Source of the DNA: Gnetum montanum
Taxonomy: Eukaryota > Streptophyta > Gnetopsida > Gnetales > Gnetaceae
NCBI GenBank assembly: GCA_015680685.1
Contig: MNCI01003715.1
Coordinates: 471,790-535,789, forward strand
Length of the DNA stretch: 64,000 nt
Reading direction: 5' to 3'
Shown: piece by piece, positions 24,443-34,799 of the stretch
How positions within the stretch are numbered: the first letter of the stretch is position 1
How the letters are laid out: every line of letters starts with the position of its first letter
Notes under the pieces: model-generated
What the model saw: only the letters and a program-made list of their open reading frames with translations
Told to the model about the DNA's origin: nothing
Databases searched by the model: none
Position numbers and translations under genes: made by a program

Positions 24443-25530
24443 GTGTTCTCGAACTGCCTTAAGTACAAGGTCACCTTCTTTGATAGGGCGCTTATGGGTG
24501 TCATGCCGATGTCGTTGCCGTTGTTGTTTTTGATATCATTCGATCTGATCAAGGGCACGTATGCATTCTTCCTCTACCCAGTCGAGGTCAATGATGCACA
24601 GATCATTGTTTTGCCCATCGTCGACGAGTGCGGAAAGTGTAATCCTTAAAGATGGTACCTGTAATTCCAAAGGTAAAACAGCTTCTGAACCGTAAACAAG
24701 ACTATATGGTGTTTTACCTGTTGAAGTTCGATGTGTAGTACGGTATGCCTACAATGCGTATATCAATTTTTCATGCCATCTTCGCTTACTTTGGATGAGC
24801 ATCTTTTTGAGTATTGTGATAATCATTTTATTCGTCGCCTCTGCTTGCCCATTACTCTGAGGATAGTAAGGGGATGAAATCAGTGTTTGATCCCTAGACT
24901 TTCACAAAAGGTTTTGGTCTCGACACTGCTAAATTGTGGCCCGTTGTCAGTGATGATCGTCATGGGAATGCCAAAGCGGGTTACAATGTTTTCAAGAATG
25001 AAATTGCATACATGTTTAGATGTAGTTTTTCGAAGGGGAGCAGCTTCTACCCACTTTGTAAAGTATTCGATTGTGATTATGATGAACCCATGCCCTATAG
25101 AAGATGAAGGCATTATCGGGCCGATAAGGTCCAATCCCCACTTTTGAAAGGGCCATGTGATTTGGGCTGTATGCAACTCATTTGGTGGGACATGTATTAG
25201 ATTGCTATGTTTTTGACAAGTATTACATGTTTTGACCTTAGAGAGGCAGTCGTATTCCATGTGTGGCCAATAATAGCCTAGGCGTCTAATCTTTGTCGCC
25301 ATGGCTTTTGGTGCTATGTGTCCTCCGCATAGTCCGTCGTGTACTTATTTGACAATGGTTTGTGCATCGGTACTGTTGACGCATGTTAGTAATATGCCTT
25401 CGTAGGATCTATGACATAACGTGTCCCCTACTAGGGTATACTGCTTAGAACGTTTTCATACTGCATCCTTTTGTGCATTTGTTAGATGTCGTGGTGTTTC
25501 GCTATATAGAAGGTATTCTTTTATCTCATC
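24443..25530 (-). pseudogene. T1 integrase (broken)
   Basis: Minus strand. The zinc-binding region has H (GGH) and CNTCQKH near 25,200-25,320, with YYWPHM between. The catalytic core has WGLDLIGP and, further on, TDNGPQFSS (about 24,920), the first two acidic positions of the DDE triad. A stop follows SLGIKH at 24,880 and the C-terminal part is decayed down to about 24,300. It would insert the cDNA into the genome. Confidence 0.85.
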
Positions 25531-25533
25531 ATG

Positions 25534-26045
25534 TCATTCTGTGGCATGTGTTGTACTAACAAATGCGACCGGCAGCACGTCAAGAGTATCAGTTATTGGT
25601 TCAGCACAACTAGTTATGGAGCTTGGCAACGTGTGGAACATGTTAGGCGATATGTTTAATGCCAAGGTGGCTAGTGCATCTGCGATGGTATTGTCATTTC
25701 TAGAGATGTGTTGCACATCAATGCTTTCGAATCGCCTCATTAGGTGTTTTGCCAAGTCGCAGTATGGTTGTAAATGTTGGGCTTTACATGTATAGACGTC
25801 TGTGACCTAGTTTATGACCAGCTGCGAGTCTCCTCTGACCACAAGCCGTGTGATGTCTAAAGCTAATGCTGCCGCGAGACCTTTAAGGAGACCTTCGTAC
25901 TCTGCTATGTTATTTGTAAAATGAAAGTTGAAGCGATAAGCAAAGGGTCGGATCTCCCTAGAGGGATAGGTGATAATAGCGATTGTGCTTCCCCCTCGAC
26001 AGGTGGATGCTCCATCGAAGTTTAAAATGGCATCGTAGTCGTTGG
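25534..26045 (-). pseudogene. T1 second (archaeal-type) RNase H
   Basis: Minus strand. It starts at about 26,040 with AILNFDGAS, then FTNNIAEYEGLLKGL, VVRGDSQLV and, after one stop near 25,807, RNDNTIADALATLA. The acidic D, E, D and D positions of RNase H are visible. A second RNase H of this type after the normal one is characteristic of Tat elements. Confidence 0.85.
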
Positions 26046-26099
26046 GCACTATGTCTATTGCGCTTATATTCTCATCCGGGAATTCTGGCTCTATTATCG

Positions 26100-26652
26100 C
26101 TTGATTGCACATTGGTGACGTAGCCATTTGACTTGCTATGGCTTGATCTTTAACTGATGATTGCGCTATGTAGTGCAGGTCAAATTCAGCTATCATGGCT
26201 TTCCAGCGAGCTATTCGACTCGTTTCGTAAATGTTTCTTGTGATGGCTCTGAACACATTGTCCTTGCAAATTATATTAACTTGGTTATGGAAGAGGTAAT
26301 GTCGCCATTTTCTCAAAGAAAAGACCAAAGCTAAACAGGACCTCTCCACGTCGTTATACTTTTTCTCGTGAGCGACTAATGCATGGCTTAAGTAATATAC
26401 AGGGACTTCGGTTCCGTCATCTCATTTCTGGCAAAGCATAGACGCAATTGATGAATCCGAAGTAGCGAGGTAGATGTAAAATGGTTTATCGTTTTGAGGT
26501 GGATAAACCATGGGTAATCGGGCAAGTACCGCTTTAATGTTATCAAATGCTTCTTGACACTGCGGAGTCCATTCAAAATGGACGTTCTTGCGTAATAAGT
26601 GGTTCATAGGTTTTAGTTTGTCTGTCAATTTTTCTATGAAGTGCTTGATAAA
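26100..26652 (-). pseudogene. T1 RNase H (Ty3 type)
   Basis: Minus strand continuation of reverse transcriptase: FEWTPQCQEAFDNIK, PFYIYLATSDSSIAS, then after a stop VYYLSHAL and WRHYLFHNQVNI. The first acidic residue of the usual D-A-S motif is replaced (YLATS). It degrades RNA in the RNA-DNA hybrid. Confidence 0.8.
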
Positions 26653-27834
26653 CTACAATATACCTTGTAGACCTCGAAGTTCGGTAAGGTCGCCTGGTGG
26701 TTTCAGGTTTGTTATGGCCTTAACCTTATTGGGGTCTACTCGTATCCCTGCTTCTGAGGCTATAAATCCAAGCATTTTGCCTATCTTGACGCCGAAGACA
26801 CATTTTTTCGGGTTGAGTCTCAATTCATACTTTAAACAACGTTTTAATACTAGGTCAAGGTCTTGTATATGTTGTTCTGATGTTTTGGACTTAATCACAA
26901 TGTCGTCTACATAGTCGTTGAGCGAGTATAACATGTAATCACTAAAGATGAATGTCATGACTCTTTGATACGTGGCCCAAGCGTTCTTGAAACCGAATGG
27001 CATCATTGTGTAACAAAAAGTTCTCCATGGTGTCATAAAGGTTGTCCGAAGCTGATGCTCCAGGTTGATGCGTATTTGATTGTATCTCGAGAAGCCGTCC
27101 ATAAAAGATAATAATGTGTGCCCAGCGGTCGAGTCAACAAGCTGATCGATGCTGGGTAGAGGAAAATCATCTTTAATGGTTGCAACATTTAAATCCCGAA
27201 AGTCAATGCATAAGCGAATGCTTTCGTTCTTCTTCGGAACAATGACCATGTTAGATACCCACTCGGCGTAATCAACAACTCGAATGAAGCCAGCCTGATA
27301 AAGTTTGGTGATCTTATTACGAACTGCCAATGCCACTTCGGGTTTAACCTTTCGTGCCTTTTGTTTTACTAGTCTCAATTTTGGGTCAAGGATAATGTTG
27401 TGCTAGACAATTCGAGGATCTAGTCTGGGCATGTTCGTATAAGACAAAGCGAATGCTTTCATATTTTCCCTAAGCACGTCTTTAGTGTTTTTGGCTAGGT
27501 GCGGTTTTAGTAATGTGCTTAATTTTAGTATTTTAATTTCCCCATCGGGCATGGTTATGGGGGTTTCGGTCAACGGGTCTTCAGTGATATTTTCGACTTC
27601 TATGTCGAGGGATTTTGTCATGCCTTTGTAGTCATCTATTAATTGCCGTGTTGAGGCGATGACTGCGTCGTCCGTTGCTAAACTTAAGTGGATGAGGTTT
27701 ATGTTGGTGTCCCTTGCAATTTTGTCATATGGTCCATTGATAATTAACGGTTCGGTTAAGTGCTGGCAATCCATCAGGCTTGCTCCTGCCAATAAACGAA
27801 GAGCTGAATGAGCTAATGGGTATCATTCTATGTT
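26653..27834 (-). pseudogene. T1 reverse transcriptase
   Basis: Minus strand. An N-terminal linker (27,792-27,403, NINLIHLSLATDDAVIA and KDVLRENMKAFA) joins after one stop to the palm and fingers: RLCIDFRDLN, LPSIDQLVD, SFMDGFSRYNQI, MPFGFKNAWATYQR and the catalytic box NDYVDDIVIKSK (about 26,902-26,920). The YVDD aspartates are intact. The frame closes upstream at about 27,820, close to a possible acceptor (CATTCAG), as expected if protease and reverse transcriptase are joined by splicing. Confidence 0.9.
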
Positions 27835-27884
27835 CTTTAGTAATTTTAGATATGTGTACATGCATGATGGTGAATTATCGTCAC

Positions 27885-28080
27885 ACCGAGATGCATGGCA
27901 GTTTAAGGCCATACCGGGCCATAATGGCAGTTTAAGGCCATACCGGGCCACATGTAATCTGGAGGTGGCAGTTTAAGGCCATACCGGGCCATAATGGTAG
28001 TTTAAGGCCATACCAAGCCGTATGTAATCTGGAGGTGGCAGTTTAAGGTCATACCGGGCCGTAATGGCAATTTATGCTGG
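27885..28080. repeat. Repeat array B in T1 (GGCC hairpin units)
   Basis: Six to seven units of about 29 bp with core AGTTTAAGGCCATACCGGGC. GGCC and GGGCC flank a short loop, so each unit folds on itself. Placed between the reverse transcriptase 5' end and the promoter of the antisense gene. Confidence 0.85.
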
Positions 28081-28250
28081 AACGTTTGGCGTAAACGTCC
28101 AGAATGGGGTCCACAAGGGAACCGGGATGTGGTAATTTCTGTTTTTTTATTATTTTTGAGTGATTTTTTGGTGAAAAATGAGTAAAAAGGCAAAAAGTAG
28201 CAAGCTGGGAGGCGGCGGCGTAAGCTGCGGCATCAGCGTCGGCGGAGCGC

Positions 28251-28258
28251 TATAAAAA
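28251..28258 (+). promoter_or_regulatory. TATA box of the antisense gene in T1
   Basis: TATAAAAA in a GC-rich setting (GGAGCGCTATAAAAAGG), 240 bp before the first ATG. Strong plant-type TATA box on the plus strand, opposite to gag-pol. Confidence 0.7.
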
Positions 28259-28279
28259 GGGGGGGAAGCTTCATTTGTC

Positions 28280-29290
28280 ACATTGCATTCTGAGCATAAG
28301 CGACTGAGCGAGTGTAAGCGTAAACTACGAAACCTAGCGTAAACGTAAACCCAAACTACAACGTAGACACCGATCGATTAAACCCAGCGTAGACGTCGAC
28401 TAAACCCTAGCGTAGACGCCGAGCATAAAAGGTCGAGCATAGGCGTACAGAGTTTCAACCCTCAGCGTGAGCTATCAATCCCAGCGTAGACACCGAGATG
28501 GGCAAGGGCAAGGAGGTGGAAGGGCAGGGGAGGAAGAGTCATGACTTGACCTTCACCGAGGAGAGCGAAGCCATGCTGCAGTGCCTGCCCCGACCAAGGA
28601 TTCCATCATGGCCTAGAACATCACACAGGTAGGCTCTGATCCAGTCTCTGTTAGTTATTTTTGCCTGTACGTGCTTCGTAGCGTAGATAGTCTCGTAGGG
28701 GTTTTCGGCGTATACGCCAAGCGTAAAGTTTAGCGTAGAGACGTCGGCGTATACGCCGAGCGTAAAGTTTACAGCGTAAAGTCAGGTTAGCGTTGACTGT
28801 CATAGTGTAATCTGTTTTTAGCGCACAGCATAATCACTTTTTCTTGCTAAAGGCTATACGGCATAAGAAGTTTTCTATGCACAAAGTTTTGTTTTGTCAG
28901 CGTAAGCTTTTTGTTTTATCGGCGTAGACGATCTACATTGTGACAACATATATGCTAAGGGTTTCTTCGGCGTATACGCTGAGCGTACACAGTTGTTCTT
29001 TTAAGTATGATGTAGCATAGACTTGTTTTTTATGTTTTCCAGCGTAAACTGTTTGCTTAGTGTCTAGCGTAGACTATTTACGTTGGCCACTTCTGTGGCG
29101 TATATGCTATGGGTTTCTTCAGCATATAGGTTGAGCGTAAGAGGTTCAGGCGTCAACATAAACAGTTAGTTGTCAACGTATACGCTGGGTCAGGCAGCAT
29201 ATACACTGGGGGTAAACAAATTTTGGCAGCGTCTACGCTAAGTTTGGCAGTGTATACGCCGAGTGTAAACAGTTTAGAAAATTTTTCTAA
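28280..29290. repeat. GCGTA-motif cluster in leader and first intron of antisense gene
   Basis: Dozens of GCGTAAAC, GCGTAGAC and GCGTATACGC-like motifs, many as perfect palindromes (for example near 28,710, 28,750 and 28,970). The same motif family fills the T1 LTR clusters and the gag leader at 37,615-38,150. The cluster covers the 5' leader (28,280-28,497) and intron 1 (28,629-29,380). Confidence 0.8.
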
Positions 29291-32200
29291 GTGTCAGTCT
29301 ACGATGTGAACTTTGGTTTTTCGCATTGTTTTGGTGCATGGCTGATTTTATGTTGGTACTCTGGTTGTTTGCAAGGACAGCAAGCCTTTTCTCCTCATGG
29401 TTGAGCTTGTCGGGGTGCTAACATGGTTTGGCCCCATGGAGGTGAATGCGCCTACCCCGGACCGAACCGTGGAACACAACGGGGTTTGGTTCAGAGAAGG
29501 TGCATCTGAATTCCTATCCTTCATACTGGACAACTTTGAAGTAGTTATCTGGTCGCACCTAAATGAATTGGTGGCGCGGAGCATAGTTGAGGCAATGCTA
29601 CCAGGAGCCGCGGAGGGTGCCATTGTCTTCATGGAAGACATCGACGAGGGGCAGTTTACGAATGAGGACGGTTCTTCCCGCGGGCCTAAGTCCACACACC
29701 CGTTAGCACGCATGTGGGCCCGATTACCACAAGGGTAGGACTACCTTGATAATACTTTATTTTTAGCTGCACGTGTGCATACATTATTCTAGAACCCTCC
29801 CGGCACAGTGTACCGAGTGGGTAGGTAGGACCGTTCAAGTTTATTGTTTCTTTTTGTCGTTTGGCATTTGCCTCAGTTTTGACATCCACTCGTTTGTAGG
29901 CCAAAAGTTAATGTAGATGGAATATGTGTCAAAGATGATGGGCTTGCCTTAACTCGTACTACCCTAGATGCATTTATGGTAGGTCCTACCATTTGTAAAA
30001 CTGTATTAGGTCTAATGAAGGGGGATATCATCTATTTTCACCAACGATTCTCTAGAGCGTTGGCACTGTGCCAAGCTCATGGATGGCTGGATAAAGATTG
30101 GTCGGACCAGGGGCCAGTTTTCCCTCGTGACTCTGGTCCAGGCAGCACATCCAAGTCTACTACAGGAGGTAAATGACAATGTCTTTTGGATGTGCTAACG
30201 TGTTTTAATTGCCGAGAGTTATACTGATACGATAATCTTACATTGCGTTTGCAGTTGATGCACCTCCTAGCGGGGATCCTATTACAACTGGGTGAACTGA
30301 GACAACACTTTCAATGAAGTTCAGGGAGGTGACTAAGGCCCAAAAATGGTTACGCAACCATGCTTCACCATCTATTGTTCGCCGCTTGGACAATGTCGGC
30401 CTTATGGAGCTCTTCATGACCCCAAGTCCTGATGTATCAATAGGGGAAATGATTGGGATCGTACATTCTTTTAATGAGTCTGTCTCGTACTACAACACCC
30501 GGATTAAGGGTGTTAAGGTAGTCTTCCATCTATCGCTAGAATTCTTTTCAAACTTATTTGAGGTACCGACATATGGCATAAATGTAGTTTTAGATAGAGC
30601 TCATAAAGAGCTCCATACGGTGCACGAGTTGGAGGACTGGTTGGGCCTGGCCAAGGGTGCCAAGGGGTTTCCGATGTAGGGGAAGGCAAAGGTTGAGGAA
30701 GTAAATGAACTGTATCCCCTGTTTAGGATGCAGGTATTTCCCAAAACCCTTTCTCAGGTATGGAGCCTTGGGGTTGAGGCAGTGCGCGTTATGCGAACCA
30801 TCCTGAAAATTGGTGTTCACTATAACTAGGTTGAATTTCTATTGTCGGGCATGCACAAGAAGATAGTGCGATTGCGCTCGAATGTTGAGGCGCAATCCCA
30901 CTTCACTTTTGCCTTCTTCGCTGGCTACCTTCGTCGCTTCGCCGAGTTTTTGGTAGTCCACGTGGGTAACAAGTTTGTTCTATGGGATCGAGGTCAACTA
31001 TCCTGCCCGTGGATCAACCACTTTTTCGAGATAGCTAAGTCCCAGGATGTGCCTAAAGGCATCGACGAGTTCGTGTCTATTACGATTGGGGGATCATCGG
31101 GTACCTCCATTCATACTCACGATAGTCTGGGGTTAGAGTCGGATGATGTACCCCTTACTGCAAGAAGAGCTGAGCGGGTTATCAAAGAAACCGTGGGCCA
31201 GGCCAAAACAAAGCTAAAGAGACACGAACACCCAACTCGGGAAGTTTCAAATGTGAATGAGCAGCGAGTGAAGCGCATAAGATTCAAGATGCCTGGTATG
31301 TAGACTTCACCAGACTATTGTTTAACTGTTTTCGTTTTGTCCATAATTTTTCTTTTCAAACGCTTACATGTCACTGATGTCTTTGGCTTGATTTGAGAAG
31401 TGAAAAAGCGGGCGCTAGAAACCATTACGGAGGAGGAGGAGACCAACACAGGGCAGAACAATGAAGAGGAAAATGTGGATAAAGATCAGGGAGGAGGAAC
31501 GAAGGAATTAAAGGAGAACACCATGGAAATTGAGTCGTTGGATGACCAGGGTGGTGTTGAACAAATGTTCCGCAGCTTTCTTCAAGGGAATCTAGATTTA
31601 GGCGATCCTCCAGAAGGTGACGAGGAGTGTGGTATGTTTTCCTTTTATCTTGTTACAATTTGCCCTGTTAGTGGTCATTTCTACGGTATTTTATTTTCAT
31701 ATTTTTGTTTTTCTCAGACGAAGGGAGCGAAACCAGGACGGTGCGCTTAGATGTACCCATGAAGACGGTTCCCCCTGAGAGGACCGCTGAGGTTAGTTCA
31801 AGCACTCGTGAGCCATTTACTTGGACGGAAATGCTAAGTAAGATGGATTTTGTGGCTGGGATGGCGGAAGAAGTTGTCGAACGAATTCAGGAGGTCCACC
31901 CCGAAATAGGTATAATGTTTTTAAATAGCTTGTCGTTTTAGAGTGCCATACCCTGTTTCTATTGTCTTAACATTTGATCTTTTCATACGCATAGGTGCCA
32001 AGTTGAGGTGGGATCCTTCCAAGCTAATTACCATCGATAGTTTGGCTACACTACCCCCAGAAGTGGAACAGGTACCAAGGCCGGTTTACAATGAGGTGGC
32101 GGAAAGCCTTGTCCATAATGCCAAGTTGGTGTGGACCTGTACGCGATCCATCGAACAACTATGGTTGCAGATCTAGGAAAAGGAGAAGGAAGTCTCCGAG

Positions 32201-32978
32201 CTATTAGTCGAATGCGACGACCTCAAAGCTCGTTATGAATTCACTTCAGCCCGATTAGCAGGTGATAGTTCTTGGCGAACGTCCGAGATTACGTACAATA
32301 GATATTGGAACTTGTTAAATCGCCATGCGTCACTAACTCGGAGGTTCACGGAACGTAAAGCCCAGATAGACCTATTGAATCTGAAGTGCCAGGATTGGAA
32401 GGCATTTGCCTCCAAGGTGCGTAAGTGGGGCCAAGATGAGAAGAATCATAAGCACCACTATAAGAAATCATTGAAAGAAGTTTCTATAGAGAAACGACAA
32501 CTTGAGATGTTCGTGGAGGGTTTAGGCTTACGTTCTTCGTTCGATACTTTTGTGGAGAACACCATAGTTGAGATGAACTCTCCTAAGAGGGTTATTACCA
32601 CTACTTCTGGGGAAGTTACCATGGGTGAATTTCCTATGAAACGTCCAGTCTGGTTGGTCGTTGACAAGGGAAAGGCCTTGGAAGACGTCGACCTAGGCCT
32701 CGATGAAATAGATTGGGCTAGTGTTTCGGAGGAGAAAATCCTTCGTCGATTGGAGTTTGGTTTGGGGAGATCTCCTATGGTAAGTATTTTATCATTGTAA
32801 ACTGATTTGCTAAAGGATGTTTGAAATTTTGACGCTCTCTTATTCTTATATTGGTTGTCTCATTTTGTATTTTTAGGATGAAGGTGGTGACGATGCTCAA
32901 GAGGCTAGCTCCAGCGGGGCAGGGGCCCTTGACGCCGGTGGATCTAAAGGGGACAATCCTCCCGTCCCATATGCTTAG
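28498..32978 (+). pseudogene. Eight-exon antisense gene in T1 with FCP1-like domain (six in-frame stops)
   Basis: Exons by GT-AG borders and phase: 28498-28628, 29381-29824, 29900-30168, 30255-31295, 31401-31631, 31718-31909, 31995-32779, 32877-32978. Joined length is 3,195 bp in one frame, ending PVPYA-stop. Exon 1 is basic (MGKGKEVEGQGRK). Exon 2 resembles an FCP1/NIF phosphatase domain: KPFLLMVELVGVL, GVWFREGASEFLSFILDNFE, VVIWSHLN, DNTLF, NPPGTVYRVG. Exon 4 resembles plant mobile/retroelement-associated domains (LMELFMTPSPDVSIGEMI, VVFHLSLEFFSNLFEVP), then a basic region with KKRAL at the start of exon 5. Exon 5 is acidic and exon 7 is coiled-coil-like. Stops: TAG 29736, TAG 29790, TGA 30293, TAG 30677, TAG 30827, TAG 32174. 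There is no frameshift. The true function is unknown. Confidence 0.75.
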
Positions 32979-33234
32979 TTTTGTTTTTAGTTTTGTCCTT
33001 GGAACTATGCTGACTCAAATTGATACGGGAATTGTAAATTGAAAACTTTGAGATAAACGAAAAAAATTGACACTTATAATTGTATAGCATTGCATGTATA
33101 AATATTTTTTTGTTGATTTTGAGTTTGATTGCACACACAACACAGCAATGTAAAATATTTTGGTTTATGTTTTTCATTTTTTCCTAGTGTAATACGTGGA
33201 TGTAATCATAAGAGGGAAACAAAGTACGAGTGTA

Positions 33235-33530
33235 TGATCTAGTTTAAGGCCGTTTCGGGCCTCCATGCGTAGTTTAAGGCCGTTTCAGGCCTCCATGCGT
33301 AGTTTAAGGCCATTTCGGGCCCCATTGCAAACAAGTAACATATCGGATAACGTGGATGGGTTTCTCGATTGACCGACCATTGTTGATCATGGCTAGTTTT
33401 ATGTCATTGCGGACATGATAGTTTAATGTCTTTCCGAACAGGGAATGTAGTTTAATGTTTTTTTTATTTGTTGTAGTTTAACGTCATTTCGGACATGCTA
33501 TAGTTTAACGTCGTTTCGGACTAATTGAGA
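33235..33530. repeat. Repeat array C in T1
   Basis: Three near-identical 30-bp units with AGTTTAAGGCCGTTTCGGGC (33,240-33,320), then four units of the GTC/GAC type (AGTTTAACGTCATTTCGGAC and similar, 33,390-33,525). It lies exactly between the 3' ends of two converging frames: the antisense gene (stop 32,978) and gag-protease (stop near 33,536). Confidence 0.85.
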
Positions 33531-33535
33531 TGGTA

Positions 33536-34756
33536 TTATTCTAGGAATTTTTTGATTTTTTTCTTTTTAATGTTGGGTGATGTGTCAACGGGTATGATTC
33601 TATATTCAGCATCCCCTTCGCTGATTACGTTAAACGGTAATTCGGCCCAAGGGACGTCTGATGGAATGGCTTCTGTGTCAGTGTTTTCTTGTGTTTCGGC
33701 ATTTGTTATGAGTTCTGTGTTAGTTTCTAATTGAGACGGTGTATGTACAATGTCAGGTGCAGGCGTTTCTGTTTTAGGTGGATTTGGATTACTGCCCACC
33801 GGTTGTTTTTCATTTATGCCGTTTTGGCTAGGCTTTTCGAGTTCAACCTTTGATCCTTTGTCCATGTCCATGTGCGATGAAACAATAGGTGTAGCCGCTT
33901 CCTCGTGTATGATTATTTCACCGCCCTCATAAGGTAGGTGAATTTCTTGATGTATAGGGGAGGAGACCGCTTTCAATTGGGCCAACCAGGGTCTTCCTAA
34001 TATTAGGTTAAACCCCTGCATTTCATCAACCACAATGAAATCGGCAGACGTGGGAAACTGGTCCCCCGCTATGAAGTCTAAGGTCACTATGCCCTTGACC
34101 ATCACACGTGACCCGTTGAACGATTTTAAACATGTAGTTGCAGTCGGTTTGATTGACTCCGTTAGTCCTAGTTGTTCAACAATGGGGTATGGTACCATGT
34201 TCGTAGCAGCTCCATCGTCTACGTGGACCCTGTGTATCTTGAACTGGTTTATGCGTATCGTTATGAACATAGGGGCTGTTGTCACCTCCCCTGTTTTCTT
34301 ATCCATTTTAATGTTATTGTTATGGAAGCTTAGTGATTTGGATGTTGACCCTTGGGGCGAGTACATTATCGCATGAATGGATGGTTCATTTGGGGACAAG
34401 TTCTTGCTTACTGAGATCGACGTTAACATGCGTACTAAGGCTTCACAATGTGTTTGGGATGTAAGAATCAAGTCATACAAGCTTAGCGAAGTGTTCTTTT
34501 GCTTGAGTGCTTGTGTGACTTGTGTTAAAACCGTTGCCAAATCTCTACTGTTGGGGGCGTTTGTATCAGCAGTGACTGGGTCCATTAGCCCCAGCAGTTT
34601 TATTTCATGCTTTGTTGGTTCGTCGTTTTTGCTCAGAGCCATTGTTTTAGACTTGTCATGTTGTTTGGAGGGTTCACCCTCGTTGCCTGCGTTTGGTTCA
34701 CTATTGGGTTGTGTCATGGGTACGGCGTTAAGTGGAGTGGGTTTAGGTGGCCCCAC
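33536..34756 (-). pseudogene. T1 protease domain (one open frame of 406 codons)
   Basis: Minus strand. The N-part is a linker rich in N, P and T. The aspartic protease has VHVDDGAATNMVPY (active-site D-D-G-A in place of the usual D-S/T-G) and the second conserved block GFNLILGRPWLAQ. The C-terminal tail is Pro/Thr-rich and ends in lysines (KKKKIKKFLE). This is the best preserved frame of T1. The frame closes here, so joining to reverse transcriptase would need splicing or another event. Confidence 0.85.
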
Positions 34757-34799
34757 AGCTAACCGTTGACGCTATTTCTCCAAGCGTTCATGCATAAGC

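Noticed and set aside
27885-28080. CRISPR-like array
   Set aside because: Repeats are short, spacers are not unique, units are self-complementary, and the setting is a plant retrotransposon.
29735-29792. A 58-bp intron inside exon 2 of the antisense gene (GTAGG to TCTAG)
   Set aside because: The reading through it (DNTLF then NPPGT) matches the phosphatase domain in the same frame, so it is more likely coding with two stops.
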